A stretch of 64,000 nucleotides of DNA from Marinicella meishanensis (lineage in GTDB: Bacteria; Pseudomonadota; Gammaproteobacteria; Xanthomonadales; Marinicellaceae). The translations under genes were made by a program, and so were the position numbers. Shown here piece by piece: positions 42,058 through 51,350 of the stretch. The stretch is from contig NZ_JAIOUV010000006.1 of NCBI RefSeq assembly GCF_019931145.1, positions 124,001 through 188,000 on the forward strand. The letters run 5' to 3'. The notes under the pieces are model-generated. The model worked only from the letters and a program-made list of their open reading frames with translations. It was not told the origin of the DNA and did no database searches. Numbering within the stretch: the stretch's first letter is position 1; each line of letters begins with the position of its first letter.

Positions 42058-43563
42058 ATGAAACGCCGTGAATTCGTCACACAATTGAGTTTGTTGGGGG
42101 CTTTGGGCTTGGCCCCCAAGATGTTGTTGGCTGCCGATCAGCTGGTCGCTGGCAACCTCAGCACCCTGCAGCGCTTTAACCAGGCACTGCCCAAACAACC
42201 GAAATTGGTCGGTTATGCCAATTACACCCAAGAGCGGGTGGTGGACCGGTTGACCATCGAAGGGCAATTCCCCAAACAACTGCGGGGGCAACTGTTTCGC
42301 AATGGTCCGGCCTTGTTCGAACGGGGGGGGCTTCGCTATGGTCACTTGTTCGAAGGTGATGGCATGATCCATGCCTTTGATTTCAAAGACGGCCAGGTGT
42401 CCTATCAAAATAAGTTCGTGCGCACCGATAAATTCGTGGCCGAGCAAGCGGCCGATCGATTTTTATACGATTTCAGTGGATTGGGCATCGAACAACCCAG
42501 CCCCATCACCAGTGCCGACAGCATCAACCCGGCCAACACCAATGTGTTGCCAATCGGTGACGACATATGGGCCCTGTGGGAAGCCGGATCGGCCCACAAA
42601 TTGGATCCCAACACTTTACAGACCAAAGGCAAGGTCACTTTGGACCCCGGGTTGAAAGGCATGCCATTTTCGGCCCATCCCAAAGTCGATATTGATGGCA
42701 CGATTTGGAATTTTGGTTTGGATTACGGCTCGGGTAAAATCATTTTGTACCGCTTGAAACCCAACGGACAATTGGACCGCTTTGGCTTGATTGACAGCCA
42801 ATACCACGCCATGTTGCATGATTTTTTGGTGACCGAAAAACACATTTTGGTGATCTTGCCTTCGCTGACCATCAAACCAGACGCCCCCAGTTTCATGCAG
42901 CGACAAACCTTCGCCAATGACCAGCCCATGCGGGTCTTGGTGGTGGATAAAAATGATCTGACGGTGCGCTCGACCCATGAATTCCCGCCGTGTTTCTTGT
43001 TCCACTTTGGTAACGCCTGGGAAGACCGCGATGGCACCATCCACTTCGACGGCTGTCGCTACCGCAATTTGGACATCATGCAAGTGATTGAACAGGTGAT
43101 GGTCGGTCAAACCGTGCCGAATCAACATGCTTTCAGCCAAACCGTGAAATTCACCATCCGGCCCAATGGACACACCGACCAACAGGTGTTCGCTGGCATC
43201 AGCGAATTCCCAAGAATCTACCCATCACAGACGGGCATCATGAATCAAAAGGTCTTCACCATCGGCGGTCAACCTGAGGGCGGCTGGATGCAATCGGTGC
43301 GTTCGTTGAATGTGCACACCGGTCAAGAGGATGCATACGATTATGGCGATGATTACTTGGTGGAAGAACACATCGTGGTTGAGCGCGATGGCCAACCAGG
43401 AAAATCCGGGTGGTTACTGGGTACGGCCTTGCATTGGCCCAGCAAAAAAACATGTGTCAATGTTTTTGAAGCGGAAAACATCAGCGCCGGTCCCTTGGCC
43501 AAGGCGTGGTTGCCGTTTCACATCCCACTGGGCTTCCATGGCAATTTCCGCTCTTTGGCTTGA
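42058..43563 (+). CDS. Carotenoid cleavage oxygenase with Tat-like signal
   Basis: A 501-residue protein. The N-terminus MKRREFVTQLSLLGALGLAP has twin Arg (3-4), a hydrophobic stretch and an AxA-like end, so Tat export as a folded, iron-loaded enzyme is likely. The RPE65/CCO family motifs follow: RNGPALFERG, GDGMIHAFDF, a set of four candidate iron His (in SAHPKVD, YHAMLHDF, FHFGNAW and GFHGNF) and acidic second-sphere residues. These enzymes cleave carotenoid or stilbene double bonds with O2. No carotenoid synthesis gene lies in the window, so the substrate is open. The ATG at 42058 has AAGGAGG upstream. The operon partner is the DUF2141 protein. Confidence 0.9.
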   Translation: MKRREFVTQLSLLGALGLAPKMLLAADQLVAGNLSTLQRFNQALPKQPKLVGYANYTQERVVDRLTIEGQFPKQLRGQLFRNGPALFERGGLRYGHLFEGDGMIHAFDFKDGQVSYQNKFVRTDKFVAEQAADRFLYDFSGLGIEQPSPITSADSINPANTNVLPIGDDIWALWEAGSAHKLDPNTLQTKGKVTLDPGLKGMPFSAHPKVDIDGTIWNFGLDYGSGKIILYRLKPNGQLDRFGLIDSQYHAMLHDFLVTEKHILVILPSLTIKPDAPSFMQRQTFANDQPMRVLVVDKNDLTVRSTHEFPPCFLFHFGNAWEDRDGTIHFDGCRYRNLDIMQVIEQVMVGQTVPNQHAFSQTVKFTIRPNGHTDQQVFAGISEFPRIYPSQTGIMNQKVFTIGGQPEGGWMQSVRSLNVHTGQEDAYDYGDDYLVEEHIVVERDGQPGKSGWLLGTALHWPSKKTCVNVFEAENISAGPLAKAWLPFHIPLGFHGNFRSLA

Positions 43564-43579
43564 AATGTGTAAACGGGCC

Positions 43580-44344
43580 CTAACTGAGCAGGCCGTGCTG
43601 TTTCAGTTGGGGCAGGTATTTTTGTGAAACCGGCACTTCCATGTCGTTGTGCAAAATCAGGGTGGCTTTGCGCGTCTGCTTTTTGACTTGTTTGATGGCG
43701 TCCAAGGCCACCCACCATGAGCGGTGAACTTGTATGCCGGGATAGTGCTCCAGTTCCACCAAGGCATCCTTCATGCGTAGCAGCATCATGTGATCACCGC
43801 GTTCGGTGTAAACCTTCAGGTAATGGTCTTCCATCGAAAAACAAATCAATTCAGTGCCCAACTGGTGGGGCAAGCGTTGGATGAAGCGGTTGTCCTTTGG
43901 CGGGTTGGTGGTGGTTGCCGTTTTGGCGTTTCTGGCTTGTTCCAACAGGTGCCCGAACACATTCAGAATCAGGCTGAGGATCAGCACTTTCGGGTAATAA
44001 AACTGCAGGCTTTGTGGGAAGCGCAAGGAAGAGTCAAAAAACAGCTGCGAGGTCCAATCAACAAAGAATGACAAAAACACCGCACCGATCACCGAGGTGA
44101 TGACCAGCTTCAGGTAGACATTGAGGTTTTTGTTGGCCAGCCAATTCTGACAGAACCGTTCAGTCAAGGAAAAGATGGCATGGCCCACGCCAATCAAGAT
44201 CACCCAATACAGCAAGCGCTGTCCCAAGGGCATCTGAAAACTGCCAAATGGGCCCAAATACCCCACGCCCAAGCCAATGGCCAAGGTGATCAAGACGGTC
44301 ATGAGGCTGGGTAAGGGCAGGTGGTGGCGTTTGTTCAAGTCCAT
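43580..44344 (-). CDS. Membrane-bound LytTR-type transcriptional regulator
   Basis: A 254-residue protein with about four TM segments in the first 135 residues and a C-terminal LytTR DNA-binding domain (about 160-250). The latter is seen as ELICFSMEDHYLKVYTERGD, LRMKDALVELE, GIQVHRSWWVALDAIKQVKK and the end segment VSQKYLPQL. LytTR domains bind DNA direct repeats, and membrane versions respond to a signal without a separate receiver domain. It is convergent with the carotenoid oxygenase gene, 17 bp apart, and could regulate that operon, though this is only positional. The ATG at 44344 starts a basic N-terminus. Confidence 0.9.
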   Translation of the reverse strand: MDLNKRHHLPLPSLMTVLITLAIGLGVGYLGPFGSFQMPLGQRLLYWVILIGVGHAIFSLTERFCQNWLANKNLNVYLKLVITSVIGAVFLSFFVDWTSQLFFDSSLRFPQSLQFYYPKVLILSLILNVFGHLLEQARNAKTATTTNPPKDNRFIQRLPHQLGTELICFSMEDHYLKVYTERGDHMMLLRMKDALVELEHYPGIQVHRSWWVALDAIKQVKKQTRKATLILHNDMEVPVSQKYLPQLKQHGLLS

Positions 44345-44488
44345 GTTGTGTGATGTGGGCTACAGTATGGGTATTTGATCCTGCCATTATATCACTGCGG
44401 TCAAAAGGCTTGGCTGCGCGGCAGGACTTTTCGTCATTCTGTTGACCAAACAGGCTAAAATACGGTCTCTTGTTAAGCATGCACACCG

Positions 44489-46687
44489 ATGGAAATCAAA
44501 ACCCACTTTCTCGACAACCTCAGGATTTCGGCCACTTTTGATGATTACGAAGTGATCACGGATCAACCGATTCGTTACAAAGGCGATGGTTCAGCGCCCA
44601 GTCCGTTCGATTATTTTTTGGCCTCCTCGGCCTTGTGTGCGGCTTATTTCATCAAGGTGTATTGCCAAGCCAGGGACATCCCCACTGAGCACATCCGGCT
44701 GGCGCAAAACAACATCGTTGACCCAGAAAATCGCTACCAGCAGATTTTTAAAATCCAAGTCGAACTGCCCGAAGGATTGAGTGACAAAGACCGCCAGGGG
44801 ATCGTGCGTGCTGTCGATCGTTGCACGGTCAAGAAAGTGATCCAAACCGGTCCTGATTTCCAGGTTGAGGTGGTGGAGAGCTTGGCGTCTGATGCCCAAG
44901 CGATGTTGATGGATGTGACAGATGCAGGCGGTGAAACCTATATTTTGGGCAAAGATTTGCCGTTGGAGCAGACCATTGAGGACATGACCGGGGTGTTGCA
45001 ACAGCTGGGCATGAAAATCGAAGTGTCATCCTGGCGCAACATCGTGCCGCATGTGTGGTCATTGAACATCCGTGATGCCGCGTCGCCTTTGTGTTTCACC
45101 AATGGCAAGGGCAGCACCAAACAAAGCGCTTTGTGTTCGGCTTTGGGTGAATTCATTGAGCGTTTGAATTGCAATTTTTTCTATAACGATCAGTACTTTG
45201 GCGAAGAATTGGCGCATGCTGAATTTGTCCATTATCCCAATGAGCGCTGGTTCAAACCTGGCCCCGATGACGCCCTGCCAGAAGGCCTGTTGGATGACCA
45301 TTGTTGGGCCATTTACAATCCCGATGGTGAATTGCGGGGCTCGCATTTGATTGACACCAACTCGGGGAATGTCGAGCGGGGCATCTGTGCCATTCCTTAT
45401 GTGCGCCAGTCTGATGGTGAAACGGTGTACTTTCCGTCGAATTTGATCGAAAACTTGTTTTTGAGTAATGGCATGAGTGCCGGCAACAACCCCGATGAAG
45501 CCCATGTGCAGTGCTTGTCTGAGATTTTTGAACGGGCCGTAAAAAAGCAAATCATTGAACAAGAAATCGTGCTGCCGGATGTGCCGCCTTCGGTGTTGGA
45601 TAAATACCCGGATGTGTTGGCTGGCATCGCCGCTTTGGAACAACAAGGCTTTCCGGTGGTGGTCAAAGACGCGTCTTTGGGTGGTCGTTTTCCGGTGATG
45701 TGTGTGACCCTGATGAACCCCAAAACCGGAGGAGTTTTTGCGTCATTTGGGGCGCATCCCAGTTTTGCGGTGGCTTTGGAGCGCAGTTTGACTGAATTGT
45801 TGCAAGGGCGCAGTTTTGAAGGCTTGAATGACGTGCCCAAGCCCACTTTCAACAGCCTGGCGGTGCAAGAGCCGGAAAACTTTGTCGATCACTTCATCGA
45901 CTCCACCGGGATCATTTCCTGGCGCTTCTTCAGTGATCGGGCTGACCATGCCTTTCATGAGTGGGACTTTTCCGGCAGCAATGCCGAAGAGGCGGCGGCG
46001 TTGTTCGCCATACTGCAGGATTTGGGTAAACAAGTGTATGTGGCTGAGTTCAATGTTTTGGGCACCTCGGCCTGTCGCATCCTGGTGCCGGATTACTCTG
46101 AAGTGTATTTGGTGGAAGATTTGATTTGGGACAACACCAACAAAGCCTTGGCCTTTCGGGAGGACATTTTGACCATCCACCGCTTGGATGAGGCCGCCTT
46201 GCAGGCCTTGCTGGACCGATTGGAAGACAGCCAGTTGGATCAATACATGGACATCCGCACCTTAATCGGGGTCGAATTCGATGAAAACACGGTGTGGGGA
46301 CAGTTGACCATTTTGGAATTGAAAATCATGCTGTCATTGGCCTTGGGTCAATGGGTCGAGGCCTTGGATGGGGTGGCTGAATTCCTGCAATACAACGACA
46401 ACACGGTTGAGCGCAACCTGTATTATCAGGCCATGGAAACCGTGTTAGAAATCACTTTAGATGAAGAGTTACAACTGTCTGATTTCATGCATAATTTAAA
46501 TCGCATGTTCACGCCTGAGGTGATGCAACGTGTGGTGAGTAATGTCCATGGTGAAGACCGCTTTGATGGACTGACCCCAACTGACATGCGGCTGACAGGT
46601 GTGGACAAACATTTGCGTTTATTGGAAAGCTATCAGAAGCTGCACCAGGCCAGGGCGCGTGAAGCGGCAGCCGAGCGTGCCTCATGA
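44489..46687 (+). CDS. ycaO: OsmC-YcaO fusion protein
   Basis: A 732-residue fusion. Residues of about 1-135 are an OsmC-like domain (RYKGDGSAPSPFDYFLASSA, then VDRCTVKKV with a reactive-type Cys). About 165-560 is a YcaO kinase-like domain with SLNIRDAASPLCFTNGKGST, ALGEFIERLNCNF and NLFLSNGMSAGNNPDEAHVQ followed by the ESLTELLQGR-type helix. A helical C-terminal part follows. YcaO enzymes activate amide bonds with ATP; E. coli YcaO supports RimO-dependent methylthiolation of ribosomal protein S12. The OsmC fusion is a known subfamily and suggests thiol or sulfur chemistry. No precursor peptide is visible, so a RiPP role is not supported. Confidence 0.9.
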   Translation: MEIKTHFLDNLRISATFDDYEVITDQPIRYKGDGSAPSPFDYFLASSALCAAYFIKVYCQARDIPTEHIRLAQNNIVDPENRYQQIFKIQVELPEGLSDKDRQGIVRAVDRCTVKKVIQTGPDFQVEVVESLASDAQAMLMDVTDAGGETYILGKDLPLEQTIEDMTGVLQQLGMKIEVSSWRNIVPHVWSLNIRDAASPLCFTNGKGSTKQSALCSALGEFIERLNCNFFYNDQYFGEELAHAEFVHYPNERWFKPGPDDALPEGLLDDHCWAIYNPDGELRGSHLIDTNSGNVERGICAIPYVRQSDGETVYFPSNLIENLFLSNGMSAGNNPDEAHVQCLSEIFERAVKKQIIEQEIVLPDVPPSVLDKYPDVLAGIAALEQQGFPVVVKDASLGGRFPVMCVTLMNPKTGGVFASFGAHPSFAVALERSLTELLQGRSFEGLNDVPKPTFNSLAVQEPENFVDHFIDSTGIISWRFFSDRADHAFHEWDFSGSNAEEAAALFAILQDLGKQVYVAEFNVLGTSACRILVPDYSEVYLVEDLIWDNTNKALAFREDILTIHRLDEAALQALLDRLEDSQLDQYMDIRTLIGVEFDENTVWGQLTILELKIMLSLALGQWVEALDGVAEFLQYNDNTVERNLYYQAMETVLEITLDEELQLSDFMHNLNRMFTPEVMQRVVSNVHGEDRFDGLTPTDMRLTGVDKHLRLLESYQKLHQARAREAAAERAS

Positions 46688-46731
46688 GGCACCGTCTTTG
46701 TTACAATGTATCGCAGTCTTGAGTCGCTGAG

Positions 46732-47175
46732 ATGACCATGCCCAGTCCCCGAAAATTTTTTCACGCCATCAGTTACCTGCAATACCCGTTGTTGTTGGCA
46801 GCGGTGGGTTTTTATGTGCCATTCGTGATTTCTTTGCTGAACAAGCAACCCGATTGGGCGGTGTTGAACCACGTGTTGATATTGTTTGGGGTGTCACTGA
46901 GCTTTTCGACCTTACAAGACACCACCACCACGCAAAACAAACTGTCAGAAAAGGTCTGGCAACACCCCACCAAGGGCAAAGTGGCCCTGGTCATCATCGC
47001 CATCATGGCTTTTGGGTTCATGGCAGTGGGCCTGCTGGCCTTGATGTGGTTTGAAGCCGATCAGACCCAAAGTGTGGCGGTGGGACTGACGGTACTGGGC
47101 ATTGGCATGCTGGGCTTATTGAAAGCGGCGATCGAAATGTTTGATAATCACCGTTTGGATAAAAACCCTCAGTGA
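46732..47175 (+). CDS. Small multi-pass membrane protein
   Basis: A 147-residue protein with about four hydrophobic segments (YPLLLAAVGFYVPFVISLL, VLNHVLILFGVSLSFS, KVALVIIAIMAFGFMAVGLL and VAVGLTVLGIGMLGLLKAAI) linked by polar loops. A TACAAT at 46702 may be a -10 element 25 bp upstream. No family is recognised. Its position after ycaO may be incidental, since the gap is 44 bp. Confidence 0.7.
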   Translation: MTMPSPRKFFHAISYLQYPLLLAAVGFYVPFVISLLNKQPDWAVLNHVLILFGVSLSFSTLQDTTTTQNKLSEKVWQHPTKGKVALVIIAIMAFGFMAVGLLALMWFEADQTQSVAVGLTVLGIGMLGLLKAAIEMFDNHRLDKNPQ

Positions 47176-47258
47176 CGCAGCCCCAGGATCAGACTGAGCG
47201 TCCATACGGTGGTTTTGATGCCCAAAACCACCATCAAGATAATCAACAACATCAACAT
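47169..47258 (-). CDS. Possible 29-residue single-TM peptide
   Basis: The minus strand encodes MLMLLIILMVVLGIKTTVWT followed by LSLILGLRH, almost all hydrophobic with two cationic residues. It overlaps the end of the convergent gene by 7 bp. GGGGTGG upstream may serve as a weak ribosome binding site. Short hydrophobic ORFs occur by chance, so this is uncertain. Confidence 0.3.
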   Translation of the reverse strand: MLMLLIILMVVLGIKTTVWTLSLILGLRH

Positions 47259-47480
47259 GGGCCACCCCGCAACTACAAGACTGCCTCAGTTTATGGTCGC
47301 ACCGTCTCAAACTCATGAAGTTCAGATCAAGTTTTGATGACAAAGTCGACAGGGTTGCATGAGGACCATGCAAACCCATTTTTGCGAAGAGAAAGCATAT
47401 TGGCATGAAAATGATTGCCTCTATTTCTCAGTGAGCACCCTTCGCTGCTTTGTTTTGTGCTTGCGATTGAGGTGCTGTAG

Positions 47481-48118
47481 ATTCCTGCTTTCGCAGGAAT
47501 GACGGTTCTGTTATTTATTTACCCACCACTGCGTCATTCCCGACCCCGATCGGGTATCTCTGTTTGTTTGCATTTCAGCCTTGAATTGATTTTTGCCACA
47601 CAAGCCAAAAACCCTTTCGAATGTTCGCTGGAATGACGGTTCTGTTGATTTTTCTCACCATGACGTCATTCCCGACCCCGATCGGGAATCTTAGTTTGTT
47701 TGCACTTACAGCCATGAGTTGATTCTCATCACACAAACCAGATGTCCTGTCACACATGCGTAGGAATGCCGGCTTTTTTTACCCACCATGACGTCATTCC
47801 CGACCCCGATCGGGAATCTTAGTTTGTTTGCACTTACAGCCATGAGTTGATTCTCATCACACAAACCAGATGCCTTGTCACACATGCGTAGGACTGCCGG
47901 CTTTTTTTACCCACCATGGCGTCATTCCCGACCCCGATCGGGAATCTTAGTTTGTTTGCACTTACAACCATGAGTTGATTCTCATCACACAAACCAGATG
48001 CCTTGTCACACATGCGTAGGACTGCCTACCCACCATGGCGTCATTCCCGACCCCGATCGGGAATCGCTGTTTGTATGTATCCCAGCCTTGAATTGATTTT
48101 GACCACATGTACCAAATA
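47481..48118. repeat. Tandem array of ~130-bp units, left block (5 unit starts)
   Basis: Unit starts (GTCATTCCCGACCCCGATCG) lie at 47533, 47665, 47793, 47921 and 48040, with periods of 132, 128, 128 and 119 bp. Each unit has the palindromic CCCGACCCCGATCGGG head, then TTTGTTTGCA, CATGAGTTGATT-like text and an end resembling GTAGGAATGACGG or GCTGGAATGACGG. The GTCATTCC start and GGAATGAC end are inverted. The block begins with ATTCCTGCTTTCGCAGGAAT at 47482. Confidence 0.85.
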
Positions 48119-48142
48119 TTCAGTCTCATTGAGTCAGCGAGG

Positions 48143-48433
48143 TCATCCAATGATTTCATCCCACAAGTCAATCCAGTTTGGGTTAAGTTCTTCAATCAAC
48201 TGGACTTTCCATTGTCGTTTCCATTTTTTCATTCGTTTCTCTCTGAGAATGGCTTGTTCAATACATTCGTACTGTTCATAATAAACCAATTGGGTGATTT
48301 TATATTTGGATGTGTGACCATCAATGAAGTGGTTTTTATGCTGCCACACTCGAGTGATCAATTGCGCAGTAACTCCGATATAGATGGCGCCACCCTTCTT
48401 ATTGGCCATGATGTAAACATAAGAATATTTCAC
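48143..48433 (-). CDS. GIY-YIG nuclease-domain protein inside a repeat array
   Basis: A 96-residue single-domain GIY-YIG protein of the UPF0213/YhbQ-like class. It has YVYIMANKK with Tyr7, IYIGVTAQLITRVWQHK with Tyr18 and Arg28, and the helix LREKRMKKWKRQWKVQLIEE with Glu65 as likely metal ligand. The family cleaves DNA with a single metal ion, yet roles of such solitary proteins are largely unknown. The start is a GTG at 48433 with no good ribosome binding site. The gene sits between five and four repeat units, and the unit around it is interrupted. It may be the enzyme that moves or maintains the repeats. Confidence 0.85.
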   Translation of the reverse strand: MKYSYVYIMANKKGGAIYIGVTAQLITRVWQHKNHFIDGHTSKYKITQLVYYEQYECIEQAILREKRMKKWKRQWKVQLIEELNPNWIDLWDEIIG

Positions 48434-48579
48434 GTTATTTAGTTTCTGATTGGTTCTGGTCTAATCAGACCAAAAAAATCTTGTGCTTTTAATGGGTGTA
48501 TTCTGATCATGTCAGTCATGGATATGACAGGGCAGTTGAATATGTGGTGTTTTGAATGAATTTTTATGGGTCCTGAAAC

Positions 48580-49135
48580 TTAGATTCCTGCGTACGCAGG
48601 AATGACGGTTCTGTTGATTTTTCTTACCATGGCGTCATTCCCGACCGCGATCGGGAATCTCTGTTTGTTTGCACTTACAGCCATGTGTTGATTCTCATCA
48701 CACAAACCAGATGCCCTGTCACACATGCGTAGGACTGCCGGCTATTTTTACCCACCATGACGTCATTCCCGACTCCGATCGGGAATCGCTGTTTGTTTGC
48801 ATTTCAGCCTTGAAATGATTTTTATCACACGAGCCAAATACCCTTTCGAATGTTCGCTGGAATGACGGTTCTGTTGATTTTTCTCACCATGGCGTCATTC
48901 CCGACCCCGATCGGGTATCTTTGTTTGTTTGCACTTACAGCCATGAGTTGATTCTAAACACAAGCCAAAAACCCTTTCGAATGTTCGCTGGAATGACGGC
49001 TTTGTTGTTTTTTTCTCACTATGGCGTCATTCCCGACTCCGATCGGGAATCGCTGTTTGTTTGCATTTCAGTCATGAGTTGATTGTGACCACACAAGCCA
49101 AACACCCTGTCACACGTGCGCAGGAATGACAGTTT
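48580..49135. repeat. Tandem array of ~130-bp units, right block (4 unit starts)
   Basis: Unit starts lie at 48633, 48762, 48893 and 49025, with periods of 129, 131 and 132 bp. The block begins with GATTCCTGCGTACGCAGGAA at 48582, like the left block. A decayed start may follow near 49159. Variants of the head include GACCGCGATCGGG and GACTCCGATCGGG. Confidence 0.85.
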
Positions 49136-49683
49136 ATTACTTTTTCAACCACCATGACGTCAATCATCATGTACTTAACTGTCGCCATTCTGTGGCCTGA
49201 CCACAGAATCCAGGCAGGCTGAGTCAAAACATCTGATATTTTCAAAAAAAACACACTGATTAGCACCTGGATCCTGCGGTCAAGCCGCAGGATGACGAGA
49301 ATCTACCTGAATACCAAAGCACAGTTTTTGGTGGTTAATTTTATTTATCAATGTAACGTATGAGTCTCTCAGCAGACAGTTGTCGGCTCTGATAAAAAAT
49401 ATTCGGCCAGCAGTTTCTGTCCGCAGGAATGACGGGTTGCTTATTTAATTCATGATTTTCCAGAAGCATGTTTTTTTGATCGGAGTAGCTTTGGTTAGGG
49501 AATGTGGGTCCAGTGGGCAGATGAATGGGTTAATAAAATCATTGAGCAAGTTCACAATGTTGTTGAAGAAAAATCTGGTAAGATATTAATAGTTATGGCA
49601 AAAAGGGGCACAAATGGGCATGCATTCGGTGGTTACTCAAGGCATTGAATTCAGTGGCATCATAAGCGAGCGGAGGGGTGGTG
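49136..49683. other. Gene-free stretch after the array
   Basis: About 550 bases with no credible gene. A hairpin near 49270 (CCTGCGGTCAAGCCGCAGG) is of the same kind as one near 11527, and CCGCAGGAATGACGGG near 49423 is a piece of an array unit. The last 100 bases should hold the antiporter promoter. Confidence 0.5.
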
Positions 49684-51333
49684 ATGGATTTTAGCTGGGT
49701 GGCCATGGCTTTGAATGACTTTTTGTGGATTGGCTTAACCTTTGTCCTGGGTTTGGTCGCACAAAAAATAGGCCTGCCACCCTTGGTGGGTTTTCTGACC
49801 GCAGGCTTCATCCTCAGTACCCAAAACATCGTTGATCAAGGTTTGTTGAAAATCATGTCTGATTTGGGCATCACCTTGTTGTTGTTCACCATCGGTTTAA
49901 AAATCAACATCAACAACCTGGCCCGGCCACAAGTCTGGGCGGTGACCTTGATCCATTCGTCCGTCATTGTGGTGGCCTTGTTGGCCATTTTCAGCCTGTT
50001 GATCGTGGCAGGGGTGTCGGTGTTCGTCGATTTGTCCTGGCAACATGCTTTGCTGTTGGCTTTTGCTTTGAGTTTTTCCAGTACCGTGTTCGTGGTTAAA
50101 GTGATGGAAGAACGGGGTGAATACGACGCCTTGCATGGTCGCATTGCCATTGGTATTTTGGTGATTCAAGACATCTTGGCGGTGGTGTTCCTGGCATTCA
50201 CCGCCAACAAAGTGCCGACCATCTGGGCCTTGGCCTTGCTGTTGTTGATTCCTTGTCGGTTCTTGTTGCGTCGCTTGTTGAACACCGTGGGGCACGGTGA
50301 GTTGTTGGTGTTGTTTGGCTTTTTATTGGCCATTGGTGGCGCCGAAGTGTTTGAAATCATGGGGGTCAAAGGGGATTTGGGTGCCTTGATTTTGGGGGCC
50401 TTGCTGGCCAACCACCCCAAATCCATCGAGTTGGTGAAGAAGATGCTCAGTTTCAAAGACCTGTTCTTGCTGGGGTTCTTTTTGTCGGTGGGCTTGTATA
50501 GCCAACCCAACATGGACACCCTGTTGCTGGCCTTGCTGCTCACGCCATTGGTGTTGCTCAAGTCTTGGTTGTTTTTCGTGTTGTTCACCCGTTTCCAGCT
50601 GCGCGCCCGCACCGCACTGTTGTCGACCATCAATTTGAGTAATTTCAGTGAGTTTGGCTTGATCGTGCTGGCCATCGGCGTGGCGCAACAGTGGATCCAT
50701 GAATCCTGGTTGGTGGTGATGGCTTTGATGATTTCTTTTTCTTTTGTGGTCTCTGCGGTGTTGAGCACCTTTTCCAATGAGTTGTACAACAGCAACCGCA
50801 AGTGGTTCAAACGGTTCCAAAGTCGGGAACGTCTGCCTTTTGATCCGGTGTTGAACATCGGCAAAGCCGAAATTGCCATCATTGGCATGGGCACCATTGG
50901 CACCGGCGCCTATGACCAACTGTGTCAATTGCACAAAAAGTTGGTGGTGGGCATTGATGTCAATGTCTACAAGGTGTTGAACCACAAAAAAACCCATCGG
51001 CATGTGGTGCTGGGGGATCCCAGTGACGCCGATTTTTGGGACCGGGTGAAAAAGATCCACCGCCTGAAATTGGTGGTGCTGACCTTACCCAATTTTGCCA
51101 CCACCTTGGAAGTGGTGAAGATGATGAAGGAAATGGGCTACAAAGAGCGCCTGGTGTCCATCGCCAAATTTCCTGAGGACATCGCTGCTTTGGAAGAGGC
51201 TGGGGTGGACATGGCGGCCAATATATTCACTGAGGCCGGTGCCGGTTTTGCCAGCCACATCATGGATACCGAGGCCATTTCCGGCCATTTGAACATCGAT
51301 CAGCCGCCGGAACAAACCACATCTGTCACCTGA
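49684..51333 (+). CDS. CPA2-family cation:proton antiporter with TrkA-N domain
   Basis: A 549-residue protein with 12-13 TM segments (about residues 1-385), including FLTAGFILSTQNIVDQGLL and DLGITLLLFTIGLKININNL, which match the Kef/CPA2 core. A C-terminal Rossmann domain (about 400-520) follows, with AIIGMGTIGTGAYDQL and a GDPSDADFWDRV second motif like TrkA-N. It probably exchanges K+ or Na+ for H+ at the inner membrane, gated by nucleotide. The E. coli KefC regulatory cysteine or glutathione site is not evident. The ATG at 49684 has GGAGGGGTGG in front. It is convergent with the diguanylate cyclase gene. Confidence 0.9.
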   Translation: MDFSWVAMALNDFLWIGLTFVLGLVAQKIGLPPLVGFLTAGFILSTQNIVDQGLLKIMSDLGITLLLFTIGLKININNLARPQVWAVTLIHSSVIVVALLAIFSLLIVAGVSVFVDLSWQHALLLAFALSFSSTVFVVKVMEERGEYDALHGRIAIGILVIQDILAVVFLAFTANKVPTIWALALLLLIPCRFLLRRLLNTVGHGELLVLFGFLLAIGGAEVFEIMGVKGDLGALILGALLANHPKSIELVKKMLSFKDLFLLGFFLSVGLYSQPNMDTLLLALLLTPLVLLKSWLFFVLFTRFQLRARTALLSTINLSNFSEFGLIVLAIGVAQQWIHESWLVVMALMISFSFVVSAVLSTFSNELYNSNRKWFKRFQSRERLPFDPVLNIGKAEIAIIGMGTIGTGAYDQLCQLHKKLVVGIDVNVYKVLNHKKTHRHVVLGDPSDADFWDRVKKIHRLKLVVLTLPNFATTLEVVKMMKEMGYKERLVSIAKFPEDIAALEEAGVDMAANIFTEAGAGFASHIMDTEAISGHLNIDQPPEQTTSVT

Positions 51334-51350
51334 TATGAACCAGCGCCTAC

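Noticed and set aside
44489-46687. RiPP cyclodehydratase cluster
   Set aside because: No precursor peptide, dehydrogenase or partner protein is near; the OsmC fusion marks a different YcaO subfamily.
47481-49135. CRISPR array
   Set aside because: Periods of about 130 bp with conserved text over the whole unit do not match short repeats with unique spacers, and no cas gene is present.
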